Origin: Haliangium sp050303215
GTDB taxonomy: Bacteria; Myxococcota_A; Polyangia; Haliangiales; Haliangiaceae
Reading direction: 5' to 3'
Length of the DNA: 64,000 bases
Assembly: GCF_050303215.1 (NCBI RefSeq)
Contig: NZ_JBNLBH010000102.1
Span: 1 to 64,000, forward strand
Shown: positions 8,449 through 24,057 of the stretch, piece after piece
Layout of the letters: each line of letters starts with the position of its first letter
Numbering within the stretch: the first letter of the stretch is position 1
Program-made: the position numbers and the translations under genes
The notes under the pieces: model-generated
Told to the model about the DNA's origin: nothing
Seen by the model: only the letters and a program-made list of their open reading frames with translations
Databases searched by the model: none

Positions 8449-10425
8449 TCAGCGCTCGTCGTCGCGGCCGCCGGTGGCCAGGAAGTGGGCCAGGTGGACG
8501 CCGTCGAAGCTGATCAGGTCGGGGGCGATGAGATAGCCGGGGCCGCCATGGCCGGGCGCGGCGGTGCGGACTCGGCGGCAGGCCGTGATCAGGTCGGCGG
8601 CGAGGGCGCTCACGTCGTCGGGGGAGCGCTCGGCGCGGGTGCGGTCGTTGTGGATCTCGGCGGCGACGAGGTCGCGCAGGAGGGCGTCGGCGTGGGCGAG
8701 GCGGTCGCCGTGGGTGAGGCCCTCGGCGGGGAGCAGGCCGGCGATGGACAGGTGCCGGCCGGGCCCGAGCGGGCCGGTGTCGAGCAGACGGCCGAAGCGC
8801 TCGCGCAGGCGATAGACCACGCTCTTGCCCAGGGCGCCGGCGCGCAGGTGTTCGACCAGGGGGTCGAGGCACGTGCCGTCGCCGGCGCGCAGGTAGGCCC
8901 AAGGCGCGGACCAGCGGGCAGTCTCGCCGCTGGGGCGGTGGACGCTGAGGGCAACCGCGGCGCGACCGGTGTCGGCCTTGGCCACGTCGGCGAGGAGGTC
9001 GTGGGCCAGGGCCAGAAGCCGGCGCAGGGGCAGGCGGTAGTGGGCGTAGAGGATGGCGCCGGAGAGGGTGGCGCTGGGCAGGAGCTCGGGGGCGAGGCCG
9101 GCGTCGGCGAAGCAGCGGGCGTAGGCGGCGGCGAGGTCGAGGGCGGCGGGCAAGGCGCGGTCGATGGGCACCAGGGCGAGCACGTCGTCGCCGCCGGCGT
9201 AGACGGTGGCGCCCTGCCGGCGCTCGATGTGGCCGGGGACGGCGCGGGCGAAGTCGGACAGGGCTCGGGTCACGAGTTCGGGAGAGGCGGCGCGCCGGAG
9301 CAGATCACCCATGCGGTCGCCGTCCATGAGCAGGAAGGCGACGTAGGGGCTGGCGGCGCCGACGCGGCGCTGGAGTGTGCGCAGGGACTGGGCCAGCTCG
9401 GCCCGGGTGGACTCGTGGTCGAGGGGGGTGTCGCGCGGGTTTTTGATCGCCGAGACGAAGAAGAAGTTGCCGTCGAGGGTGGGGAAGCGCCCGGCCTCGG
9501 GGTGCGCGGCGGACAGCTCGGCCCCGGCGGCGCGCTCGCCGCAAGCGCCGGCGCGGGCGCGACGGACGTGGTCGGCGTAGGCGGCGGCGGCCTCGGGAGC
9601 GGCGGCGCAGACCTGCTCGATCCAGGGGTAGGCGGCCATGTACAGGGTCGAGGGCCAGCGCGCGGTGTCGTCGTCGAGGGCGCGGCCGAGGGCCTCTTGG
9701 GCGTACAAGGGCAGGAGGCGCTTGATCAGGGCCGGCGCGCACAGGCGCTCGTCGGCGCGAAGGTCGAGGCTGATACCGCTGCCGCCGGGCCGGCGCAGGG
9801 TGTCGCGCAGCTCCTGCCAGAACTTGTCCTGGCGCTCGTCGCCGTGGCGGCGCAGGTGGCCCGACAGCTCCTGGTAACGCCCCATGACGGTGCAGTGGTC
9901 GCCGGGCTCGGGCGGACGCGCGGTGGCGCGCCAGTGCTTGCGCTGGTCGAGCAGCGCGGGGTCGTCGCCGATGACCCAACACAGCTCCCAAAAATGATCG
10001 ACCTGGCGGCGCCAGATGTCGGCGCTGCCGTGGCCGAGTCTGGACACCGGGTCGAGGTGACGCTCGCGCACCGCGTCGGCCACGGCTCGCCAGGTCGCCT
10101 CGACAGCGGCGGCGGCGGCGCGACCGGCCTGGGCCGCGCGCTCGTCGTCGGCGCACACGAGCACGAAGCGGTTGGGCAGGCTGGCGTGGGCGGGCAGTTG
10201 CTCGAGCTGGGTCCGGGTAGGATCAGGGTCGTCGGCGTACAGGGCCAGGACGCGGTCGTCGATGGCGGGCAGGACGATGCGCTCGGCGTGGACCTTGGCC
10301 GCAGCCAGCGCTCGACCCGCGAGGTGCGAGAGCAGGTACGAGCCGACCCACAGGTCGCGGGTGCGGCGGGCCTCGGCGATGAAGCCCTGGACCGGGCCGA
10401 GGCTGAGGTGGAGCTGAACGGTCAT
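8449..10425 (-). CDS. cmr2: Type III-B CRISPR Cas10 subunit Cmr2, HD-less, GGDD palm
   Basis: Cmr2 (Cas10) is the large subunit that senses target RNA and synthesises cyclic oligoadenylates. This 658-residue version starts directly with the palm motif LSLGPVQGFIAEARRTRDLW, so the N-terminal HD nuclease domain found in many Cas10 proteins is absent. The second palm has LLMDGDRMGDLL (about 365-376) and the catalytic YAGGDDVLAL with GGDD at 411-414. I set the start at the ATG at 10425, which overlaps the Cmr1 stop (ATGA), rather than the longer reading frame extending into cmr1. The missing HD domain implies no ssDNA cleavage and that signalling to the SAVED-CHAT effector is the main output, together with Cmr4 RNA cleavage. 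Confidence 0.93.
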   Translation of the reverse strand: MTVQLHLSLGPVQGFIAEARRTRDLWVGSYLLSHLAGRALAAAKVHAERIVLPAIDDRVLALYADDPDPTRTQLEQLPAHASLPNRFVLVCADDERAAQAGRAAAAAVEATWRAVADAVRERHLDPVSRLGHGSADIWRRQVDHFWELCWVIGDDPALLDQRKHWRATARPPEPGDHCTVMGRYQELSGHLRRHGDERQDKFWQELRDTLRRPGGSGISLDLRADERLCAPALIKRLLPLYAQEALGRALDDDTARWPSTLYMAAYPWIEQVCAAAPEAAAAYADHVRRARAGACGERAAGAELSAAHPEAGRFPTLDGNFFFVSAIKNPRDTPLDHESTRAELAQSLRTLQRRVGAASPYVAFLLMDGDRMGDLLRRAASPELVTRALSDFARAVPGHIERRQGATVYAGGDDVLALVPIDRALPAALDLAAAYARCFADAGLAPELLPSATLSGAILYAHYRLPLRRLLALAHDLLADVAKADTGRAAVALSVHRPSGETARWSAPWAYLRAGDGTCLDPLVEHLRAGALGKSVVYRLRERFGRLLDTGPLGPGRHLSIAGLLPAEGLTHGDRLAHADALLRDLVAAEIHNDRTRAERSPDDVSALAADLITACRRVRTAAPGHGGPGYLIAPDLISFDGVHLAHFLATGGRDDER

Positions 10426-11711
10426 GGCGTGGTCACCTCGCGGACGTCGTCGACGCCCAGCTCGCGGCGCTCGCGGAGGAAGGCGAAGAACTCGTGGATG
10501 GGGGCCCACAGGTCGTCGCCGCGCGCGAGCGGCACCCGGCCGTGGCCGACGCGCAGGCGGTCGCGGCCGGCGGGCAGGAAGCGCGCGGGAAGGAAGCTGA
10601 GCACGGCCACGGGGCGGCCGGCGCAGGCGTGGATGTGCACGAGCAGGGGGCTGGCACGGCGGTCGAGGTCGCGGTCGGCGGGGCCAACCTGGAAGGACTT
10701 GCTGTAGTTGTGGGGCAGGCCGAAAACGACCCGGCGGGGGTGCGTCGTGGGTGTCACCCTCTTGGTATCGGCGGCCTTGTAGAGGTCGTGGTCGTCGGAG
10801 AACCGTGGCTTCGCCTTCTCGCCGGCGAGGATCTTGCCGTCGCGGCCGTAGCTGCGGAAGCGGACCAGCTCGCAGCCGACGCGGTCGAGCAAGGCGAAGC
10901 CGTCATCGTCCTGTCGTCCCAACAACAGCAGGTGACAGGCCCGCGCCGATAGGGCGGTCCACTCGGGCAGCCCGCCGGTGGCGGCCGGGGGGTACAGGGC
11001 CTGGATCTGCTCGCTCAGGGCGTCGAGGGTCGCGGGCGGGCGCCAGTCGGCCCAGGCCCGGCGGTCGATGTCGGCGTGGTCGCCGGTGTCGACGGTCAAG
11101 CGGTCGAGGATCAGGCTGCCGAAGCCGCGGCGGGAGCGCGCGCCGAGGCCGCCGAGGGTGCCGAGCGCGACCAGGGCGCGGACCAACTCGGCGGTCTCCG
11201 CGCCGGCGTCGGCGTCGGGGCGGGGGTCGAAGCGGAGACGAATGGGCACGCGCAGCGGGGGCTGCAGGCAGGCCCGGGTGAGCATGCGCTCGGGCATGCT
11301 GGCGTCGCGCTCGCGGCGAGACGTGATCCGAATCGGCCCGTAGCCGAGGTAGGTGGCGCCGTGGGCGGCCCGGGCGGGGCCGCCGCGGGTGCGAGCGCCG
11401 CCGTCGCGGGCAAGCAGGGCATCGACGCTCTTGCCCGCGGCCAGGGGGACGGGGCGGAGCGGCTCGAGCAGGTGCATACGCACCCGCGAGCGCCCGACGT
11501 CGGGGTCGGCGCCGCCAAAGAGGAGGGCCTCGCGCCGATGCAGCGCACGCGCGTCGGTGGTGGTTGCGCCCTGGAGCGCGCGCCACCAGAACCGCAGCGC
11601 GCCCTTGAAGCTGGCCAAGCGAAACTCGGCGCACGGACCGCCGGCACCGGCCGGGGCGCCGCCGAGAAAGGCCGGGGTGGTGAGAGAGTAGGTTGCGTCG
11701 ATGGTGATCAC
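10422..11711 (-). CDS. cmr1: Type III-B CRISPR RAMP protein Cmr1, first gene of the cmr operon
   Basis: Cmr1 is a Cas7-like subunit at the 3' end of the crRNA. The 429-residue product has the N-terminal RAMP pattern (TYSLTTPAFLGGA), the highly conserved ASFKGALRFWWRALQG near 30-48 and LGGLGARSRRGFGSL near 190, all typical of Cmr1. The start is a GTG at 11711 preceded by CCGGGAGG. It is divergent from the dehydrogenase gene; the 255-bp gap 11712-11966 must contain the operon promoter, but I see no convincing consensus boxes and no CRISPR leader or repeats in it. Confidence 0.9.
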   Translation of the reverse strand: MITIDATYSLTTPAFLGGAPAGAGGPCAEFRLASFKGALRFWWRALQGATTTDARALHRREALLFGGADPDVGRSRVRMHLLEPLRPVPLAAGKSVDALLARDGGARTRGGPARAAHGATYLGYGPIRITSRRERDASMPERMLTRACLQPPLRVPIRLRFDPRPDADAGAETAELVRALVALGTLGGLGARSRRGFGSLILDRLTVDTGDHADIDRRAWADWRPPATLDALSEQIQALYPPAATGGLPEWTALSARACHLLLLGRQDDDGFALLDRVGCELVRFRSYGRDGKILAGEKAKPRFSDDHDLYKAADTKRVTPTTHPRRVVFGLPHNYSKSFQVGPADRDLDRRASPLLVHIHACAGRPVAVLSFLPARFLPAGRDRLRVGHGRVPLARGDDLWAPIHEFFAFLRERRELGVDDVREVTTP

Positions 11712-11966
11712 AAAACCTCCCGGACGCGCACGCCGTGGGCGCCGCCGGTGCGGTGGCGAGCTGCGGTGGTCATTCGTTGCGGTAGTCGCGCCCGGGGTCG
11801 AATCGATCCTCGGACGCCGCTGCGCGGGTGCGGTTTTGCGATCGCCCCGGGTCTCGCCGACGCCCGCCGCGCGGTCGTCGCTCCGGCCGCCGCCCTGTCC
11901 TCGTCGCTCCGGTCGTCGCTGGGCCGCCGCCCTGCCCTCGCGGCTCGGGTCTGTTACCCTGCCCGG

Positions 11967-12902
11967 GTGCGACTCATGTACTGTGGTTCGGGCTGGCTGC
12001 CCTTGGTCGACGTGCTCACCCGCAAGCTGGCCGCGCGCGCGCGCGCCGGCGACCGCCAGGGAGATGAACTCGATGAACTAACGGTCTGGGACCGGCGCCG
12101 GCCGCTGGCCGAGGTGGTGGACGAGGTGGATGTGCTGCTGCCGTCCAACGCTCACATCGACGCCGACGTGATCGCGGCCGCGCCGCACCTGCGCCTGATC
12201 CAGCAGCCCGCGGCCGGGGTCGACAATATCGACCGCGAGGCCGCCCGGGCCCGGGGCATCCCGGTGTGCAACGCGCCCGGCACCAACCACGTGTCGGTGG
12301 CCGAGGCCGCGCTGCTGCTGATCCTGGCCCTGGCCCGGCGCCTGCCGGTGGCGATGGCGCGCTTCCGAGCGGCCGAGCTGGGCGCGCCTCAGGGCATCGA
12401 GCTGGCCGGCCGGACCTTGGGCATCGTGGGCATGGGCCGCAGCGGCGAGGCTCTGGGTGAGCGGGCCAGAGCCCTGGGCATGACGGTGGTGGGCACACGC
12501 TCGAGCAGCAGCCAAGAGGAGCTCGACGGGCTGCTGGCCACCGCCGACGTGGTGAGCCTGCACTGCCCGCTCACCGAAGCCACTCGCGGGCTCATCGACG
12601 CCCGCGCCCTGGCCCGGATGAAGCCGGGCGCGCTGCTGGTCAACTGTGCCCGCGGACCGGTGCTCGACCGCGAGGCCGTGAGCGAGGCCTTGGCCAGCGG
12701 CCACCTGGGCGGCCTCGGCCTGGACACGTACTGGCAAGAACCCTGGGATCCCGATGACCCGCTGTACCAGCGCGACGACGTCGTCACCCTGCCGCACGTG
12801 GCCGGCTCGACCGAAGAGAGCTTCGACCGCATCACGGACGTGGTCTGCGACAACGTCGATCGGCTGCGCCGGGGACAGCCGCTGCTGCATCAGGTGTCGT
12901 AG
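11967..12902 (+). CDS. D-isomer-specific 2-hydroxyacid dehydrogenase
   Basis: This is an NAD-dependent 2-hydroxyacid dehydrogenase of about 311 residues. The Rossmann nucleotide-binding motif LGIVGMGRSGEALGERA is in the middle; the catalytic Arg lies in VNCARGPVLD, the Glu in the YWQEPWDPDDPL segment and the catalytic His in TLPHVAGSTEES. The layout resembles phosphoglycerate dehydrogenase and glyoxylate/hydroxypyruvate reductase relatives without a C-terminal ACT domain, so substrate cannot be assigned. I used the GTG at 11967; an ATG at 11976 is equally possible because neither has a clear ribosome-binding site. It has no obvious operon partner. Confidence 0.85.
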   Translation: MRLMYCGSGWLPLVDVLTRKLAARARAGDRQGDELDELTVWDRRRPLAEVVDEVDVLLPSNAHIDADVIAAAPHLRLIQQPAAGVDNIDREAARARGIPVCNAPGTNHVSVAEAALLLILALARRLPVAMARFRAAELGAPQGIELAGRTLGIVGMGRSGEALGERARALGMTVVGTRSSSSQEELDGLLATADVVSLHCPLTEATRGLIDARALARMKPGALLVNCARGPVLDREAVSEALASGHLGGLGLDTYWQEPWDPDDPLYQRDDVVTLPHVAGSTEESFDRITDVVCDNVDRLRRGQPLLHQVS

Positions 12903-13154
12903 CCGCCGGCGGGAGCCGCCCGAGAGGCCACCCGGGACGACGCCCGCGACGAAGCCCAAATCAACGGTAGTTGGTTGGGCCGCAGCACCGCTGGCCGGCC
13001 TCCGAGCGCGAGCGAATCGATCACGGACTCCGGGTCGTCGAAGTGAATGCAACCCAGGGCGCCGCACCGGCCCCAGGCGATTGCTGTGTTCGTGAAAATG
13101 TGATTACAGTCCGCTGCCGATTGTCTTCACACACACAAGCCTCAGGAGTCCTCC

Positions 13155-13844
13155 GTGAGCTGGGTGAGTAGCTACGTCAGATCCTCGGTTGGAGCCAAGC
13201 ACATCATGGCCGTCACCGGCCTCGGCTTGGCCCTCTTCGTCTTGGTCCATATGCTGGGCAACTTGGCCCTGCTCGCCGGTCAGGACGCCATCAATGCATA
13301 CGCGGCGTCGCTCAAGGGCACGCCCCCGCTGCTGTGGGGCACCCGCATCGGGCTGCTGGTGATCGTGGTGATCCACATCAGCGCGGCCTACCGGCTCACG
13401 CTGCTCAACCGCGCCGCCCGGCCGGTCAAGTACGTGCGCTTCGAACCCCGACGCTCGCCCTTCTACGCCCGGGCGATGCCGATGACGGGCCTGATCCTGC
13501 TGGCCTTCATCATCTTCCACCTGCTGCACTACACCATCGGCGTGATCACGCCCGAGACCTTCTCGCTGACCGACGCCCAGGGCCGCCACGATGTGTACAG
13601 CATGGCCGTGTACGGGTTCCAGAACCCGATCATCGCGGGCTGGTACATGCTGGCCATGGTGCTGCTGTGCTTCCACCTGGCCCACGGCGTGACCAGCCTG
13701 TTCCAGTCGCTCGGCATCAATCACCCCAAGTACAACCGCGCCATCGGCTACGCCGGGCCGGCCTTCGCCGCCGTCGTCTTCCTCGGCAACTCGGCGATCG
13801 TCCTGTCCGTCCTGCTCGGCGTCGTCACGCTACCCGGAGCCTGA
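13155..13844 (+). CDS. sdhC: Succinate dehydrogenase cytochrome b subunit (b558 family)
   Basis: This 229-residue integral membrane protein anchors succinate dehydrogenase/fumarate reductase and carries two haems in the b558 family. It shows five hydrophobic segments, and histidines at the expected places (HIMAVTGL, LVHMLGNL, IVVIHISAAYR, IFHLLHYTIG, LCFHLAHGVTSLFQ). The start is a GTG at 13155 preceded by CAGGAGTCCTCC. It is followed after three bases by the flavoprotein gene. The 252-bp gap upstream holds a weak TTGCTG-like element near 13081 but no convincing promoter or riboswitch. The order C-A-B with a single anchor subunit is usual for deltaproteobacteria, Bacteroidetes and Bacillus-type enzymes. 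Confidence 0.93.
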   Translation: MSWVSSYVRSSVGAKHIMAVTGLGLALFVLVHMLGNLALLAGQDAINAYAASLKGTPPLLWGTRIGLLVIVVIHISAAYRLTLLNRAARPVKYVRFEPRRSPFYARAMPMTGLILLAFIIFHLLHYTIGVITPETFSLTDAQGRHDVYSMAVYGFQNPIIAGWYMLAMVLLCFHLAHGVTSLFQSLGINHPKYNRAIGYAGPAFAAVVFLGNSAIVLSVLLGVVTLPGA

Positions 13845-13847
13845 ACC

Positions 13848-16525
<2,678 letters not shown>

Positions 16526-16842
16526 CTCGCCAATGGGCTCGCGCCGAGGTGAGCCCCCAGTCCGGCTGCGCCACCGCGATCAGCCGGATCGCTCGCGGGC
16601 CCGAGGCCGCATGACAACGCCTCGCTGTCCGCGGCAGTGGCGGTGTCCCCGGATCTGCTCGCGCCCGCGCGAGGCCAGCCGGACGCTCCGAGGTAGGCAG
16701 CGCCGAAAGCGCCCGATCAGCGCACGCCGAGCCCGCGCCGCCATGTTGAGGCCGTGTCACAGGCCGTGTCACAGGCCGCGCCCAGGTCGCACCTGGGGCG
16801 CCGCGCGACGCTCGCTGACGCGCGTTGATGTGATGAGCTCGC
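16526..16842. other. Intergenic gap between sdhB and the XRE gene
   Basis: I see no supported gene in these 317 bases between convergent genes. They contain a GGGCTC/GAGCCC hairpin just after sdhB that could stop transcription but lacks a T run, and a direct duplication of the 12-mer GCCGTGTCACAG at 16751-16774. Short reading frames here look random. Confidence 0.6.
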
Positions 16843-17241
16843 TCAGCCCTGGTCGTCTTCGACCGAGTCGTAGGCGCGCTCGACCTCTTTGAGCAGAAGC
16901 GCCACCAGACGCATCGTGCCCGGCGTCGCCTGACGCAGGCGACGGATCAGTCGACGCACCTCGGGTGGGTCCTTGGGCGGCTCGGGGAGGCCCCACGATG
17001 GAGTCCCCATCTTGCCGCTGCCATCTTCGCGATAGCCGAGCAGGGTGTCGGCGCTGATACCGAGCGCCAACGAGATCCGCGAGAACGTGGGCACGCTGGG
17101 GAGCGCGTTGCCGCGCTCGATGCGGGCATAGAACTCCGCGCTGACGCCGATCCGCTCGGCGGCGTCTTCCTGGGTCAGCTCGAGCGCCTTTCTCGCTTCA
17201 CGCGCTGCAGCGCCAATGGATTCCGCAAGCTCCTTATCCAT
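16843..17241 (-). CDS. XRE-family helix-turn-helix regulator
   Basis: This 132-residue protein has an N-terminal Cro/C1-type helix-turn-helix (about 8-70): ARKALELTQEDAAERIGVSA then EFYARIERGNALPSVPTFSRI. The rest is a proline-rich linker (TPSWGLPEPPKDPPE) and a C-terminal helix without a known domain. It begins with ATG at 17241 and a GGAG site that lies within an inverted repeat (17248-17262), which suggests autoregulation. It is separated from neighbours on both sides, so its target is unknown. Confidence 0.85.
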   Translation of the reverse strand: MDKELAESIGAAAREARKALELTQEDAAERIGVSAEFYARIERGNALPSVPTFSRISLALGISADTLLGYREDGSGKMGTPSWGLPEPPKDPPEVRRLIRRLRQATPGTMRLVALLLKEVERAYDSVEDDQG

Positions 17242-17247
17242 CTCACT

Positions 17248-17262
17248 CCATAGCCATTATGG
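17248..17262. promoter_or_regulatory. Candidate operator overlapping the XRE gene ribosome-binding site
   Basis: A perfect inverted repeat CCATA-GCCAT-TATGG lies 7-21 bases upstream of the XRE start codon and partly covers its GGAG ribosome-binding site. XRE repressors commonly bind such short dyads at their own promoter, so this is a plausible autoregulatory operator. A five-base half-site can occur by chance. Confidence 0.4.
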
Positions 17263-17405
17263 GCGGAGCAGACATACGCTCAAAGCGGGCGAGGGAACAG
17301 GAACTCACCGGGTAGGTCGTGACGGGTCAAACGACCCTCCGAATCATTTTTGGGCTCAACCAAGCCGTAGCGAGGCATCTTCGACGACTCCCCAGGGCGG
17401 CCGTA

Positions 17406-18629
17406 CTACAGCTCGTAGAGCAAGAAAAACGCCCGCAGCGAACCATTGTTGAGCGGCTTGCGGACGCGCGGACGACGACCGAAGGCGGCCTCGAAACCGG
17501 GGTGGCCAACCAGGAAGGCGGCGCGCCAGCCGGGGAATTGGTCGCACCAGTGGCCAAGGTCTCGATACAGCGGCAAGACCTCGCGATCGTCGAGGCGGTG
17601 GCCGTACGGGGGGTTGCTCAGGATCAGGCCGGGGGGGTCAGCGCGGCCGCCGCGGCCGGACCGGGCCGGGTCAGCGCCGGACTCGACGCGCTCGCGCCAG
17701 CGGGTCAGCTCGGGCTCGATCGCGGCCGGGGTCACGGTGCGAAAATCGCCGCGCAACCAAGCACAGGTCACGCCGGCGGCGCGGGCGTTGGCCCGAGCCG
17801 CCGAGAGCGCGCGGGCGTCGATGTCGTTGCCGATGACCAGGGACTCGGTGGCGGGGAACAGGTCGGGGTCGCCGGTGGCCTGGTCGCGGAGGGCGGCGAA
17901 GGCGGGCAGGCGCGCGCAGGCCGGGACCCGCTCCGGGGCCAGCGGGGCCGCCCGGGCCAGGAGCGCGGCCTCGATGCAGATGGTTCCGGCGCCGCACATG
18001 GGGTCGAGCAGGAGGGTGCGGCGGGGGTCGTGACGGGCGAGCATGAGCAGGACCGCGGCCAGGTGCTCGCGCAAGGGGGCGTGGCCGTGGCGGGCGCGGT
18101 AGCCGCGCTGGCTGAGCGAGGCCCCGGCCAGGTCGAGGGACACGGACAGGGCGTCGTCGTGCATGCGCACGGCGACGTGGATGTCGGGCGCGCGGGGATC
18201 GACGTCGAGCCGGACACCGCGGGCGCGGGCGCCGTCGATGAGGGCGTTCTTGACCGTGCCGACGATCTGGCGCTCGCCGGCGGGGAAGGCGCCGACGTTG
18301 CGGACCTGAACCGAGATCCGGGCGCCGTCCCAGGCCCAGCCGCGGTGGTCGGCGGCGACGTCTTCGAGCAGGTCTTCGTACAACGGCTCCAGCCGCGCGG
18401 CCCGACTCTCGTACAGGTCCCATAGGGCCCGGGTCGCGGTTCGGTGGTAACGCACGGCCAACCACGCCAGCGCCGGATCGAAGGGGTAGATGAGCGTCCC
18501 GGTGCCGGCCTTGCGAGGCTCGGGCGGACGCAGGGAGAGGCCGCGCCAGGCCAGACGCAAGAGCTCGGCATGCATGACCTTGTTGGTGCCCGGCGTGCCC
18601 ACCAGGCGCAGGCCGTCACGCGTGGCCAT
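17406..18629 (-). CDS. THUMP-type class I SAM-dependent RNA methyltransferase
   Basis: This 407-residue protein resembles the RlmL/Trm14 group of guanine-N2 RNA methyltransferases. The N-terminal half carries a ferredoxin-like/THUMP-type RNA-binding region ending in VSLDLAGASLSQRGYR, a motif typical of this group; the C-terminal half is a Rossmann methyltransferase with LLLDPMCGAGTICIEAALLA as the SAM motif and LILSNPPYGHRL as the catalytic NPPY motif. The ATG at 18629 overlaps the preceding gene's end by 14 bases, so it is the last gene of the minus-strand run starting at 25966. Likely substrate is rRNA or tRNA; the exact position cannot be told. Confidence 0.82.
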   Translation of the reverse strand: MATRDGLRLVGTPGTNKVMHAELLRLAWRGLSLRPPEPRKAGTGTLIYPFDPALAWLAVRYHRTATRALWDLYESRAARLEPLYEDLLEDVAADHRGWAWDGARISVQVRNVGAFPAGERQIVGTVKNALIDGARARGVRLDVDPRAPDIHVAVRMHDDALSVSLDLAGASLSQRGYRARHGHAPLREHLAAVLLMLARHDPRRTLLLDPMCGAGTICIEAALLARAAPLAPERVPACARLPAFAALRDQATGDPDLFPATESLVIGNDIDARALSAARANARAAGVTCAWLRGDFRTVTPAAIEPELTRWRERVESGADPARSGRGGRADPPGLILSNPPYGHRLDDREVLPLYRDLGHWCDQFPGWRAAFLVGHPGFEAAFGRRPRVRKPLNNGSLRAFFLLYEL

Positions 18630-19079
18630 GGCGGCGTCGCTCCACTTCGAGCAGACCCGGCAGGAGCGCGGCCGCCAGCTCGTCGAATAGGGCCAGGGCC
18701 CGGCACGCGGCCGCGCGTCGGCGCAGGCGCTGGACCGAGCGGGTCCCGGCCGCGCGCGCTCGCTCGTCGGCGCGCAGGCGGCTGTGGGCATCGACCAGGG
18801 CCAAGGGCTCGGGGCCGGCCGCGATCTCGGCCATGAGCGCCTGCATGCGCGCGCGGGCCGCGCCCAGGGCGTCGGCGAGGTCGTCGGCGTGGGCCTCGAG
18901 CAGAGCGGCCGCGCGCGCGGGGTCGAGGTCATCGACCAAGACGGCCACGTCGACGAGGCAGAGGTCGCGCAGCCGGGCCTGGAGCGCGGCGTCGTCGACC
19001 TCGCCGGGGTCGCCCGAGGCGCCGCCGTCGCGGCCCACCCGAGACCGACCGGCAGGCTCGGGGGAAGGACCCGAGGGGC

Positions 19080-19083
<4 letters not shown>
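18616..19083 (-). CDS. Hypothetical helical protein between pspA and the methyltransferase
   Basis: I do not recognise this 155-residue protein. It is rich in Ala, Leu, Asp and Arg and looks almost entirely helical, with a disordered first 30 residues and no signal peptide, membrane segment or cysteine cluster. Its ATG overlaps the pspA stop by four bases (ATGA), and its end overlaps the methyltransferase start, so it is probably a real co-translated gene. Adjacent position suggests a partner of PspA or of the methyltransferase, without further evidence. Confidence 0.65.
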
Positions 19084-19799
<716 letters not shown>

Positions 19800-19801
19800 G
19801 T

Positions 19802-23298
<3,497 letters not shown>

Positions 23299-23364
23299 GG
23301 CCCCAAGGATCTAGCACGTCGCGGCCCGCACATCAGCTTTCCGGTGCCCGCGACGGCCACGCGC

Positions 23365-24049
<685 letters not shown>

Positions 24050-24057
<8 letters not shown>

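Noticed and set aside
8443..10707. A 754-residue plus-strand frame antisense to cmr2
   Set aside because: Its composition (Gly/Val/Ala/Glu runs) is that of an antisense shadow of a GC-rich gene, and cmr2 has clear motifs.
12903..13154. A riboswitch or strong promoter upstream of sdhC
   Set aside because: A TTGCTG-like box near 13081 has no acceptable -10 partner at proper spacing and no conserved riboswitch pattern is visible.
16535..16556. Hairpin after sdhB as an intrinsic terminator
   Set aside because: A GGGCTC/GAGCCC stem is present but no T tract follows.
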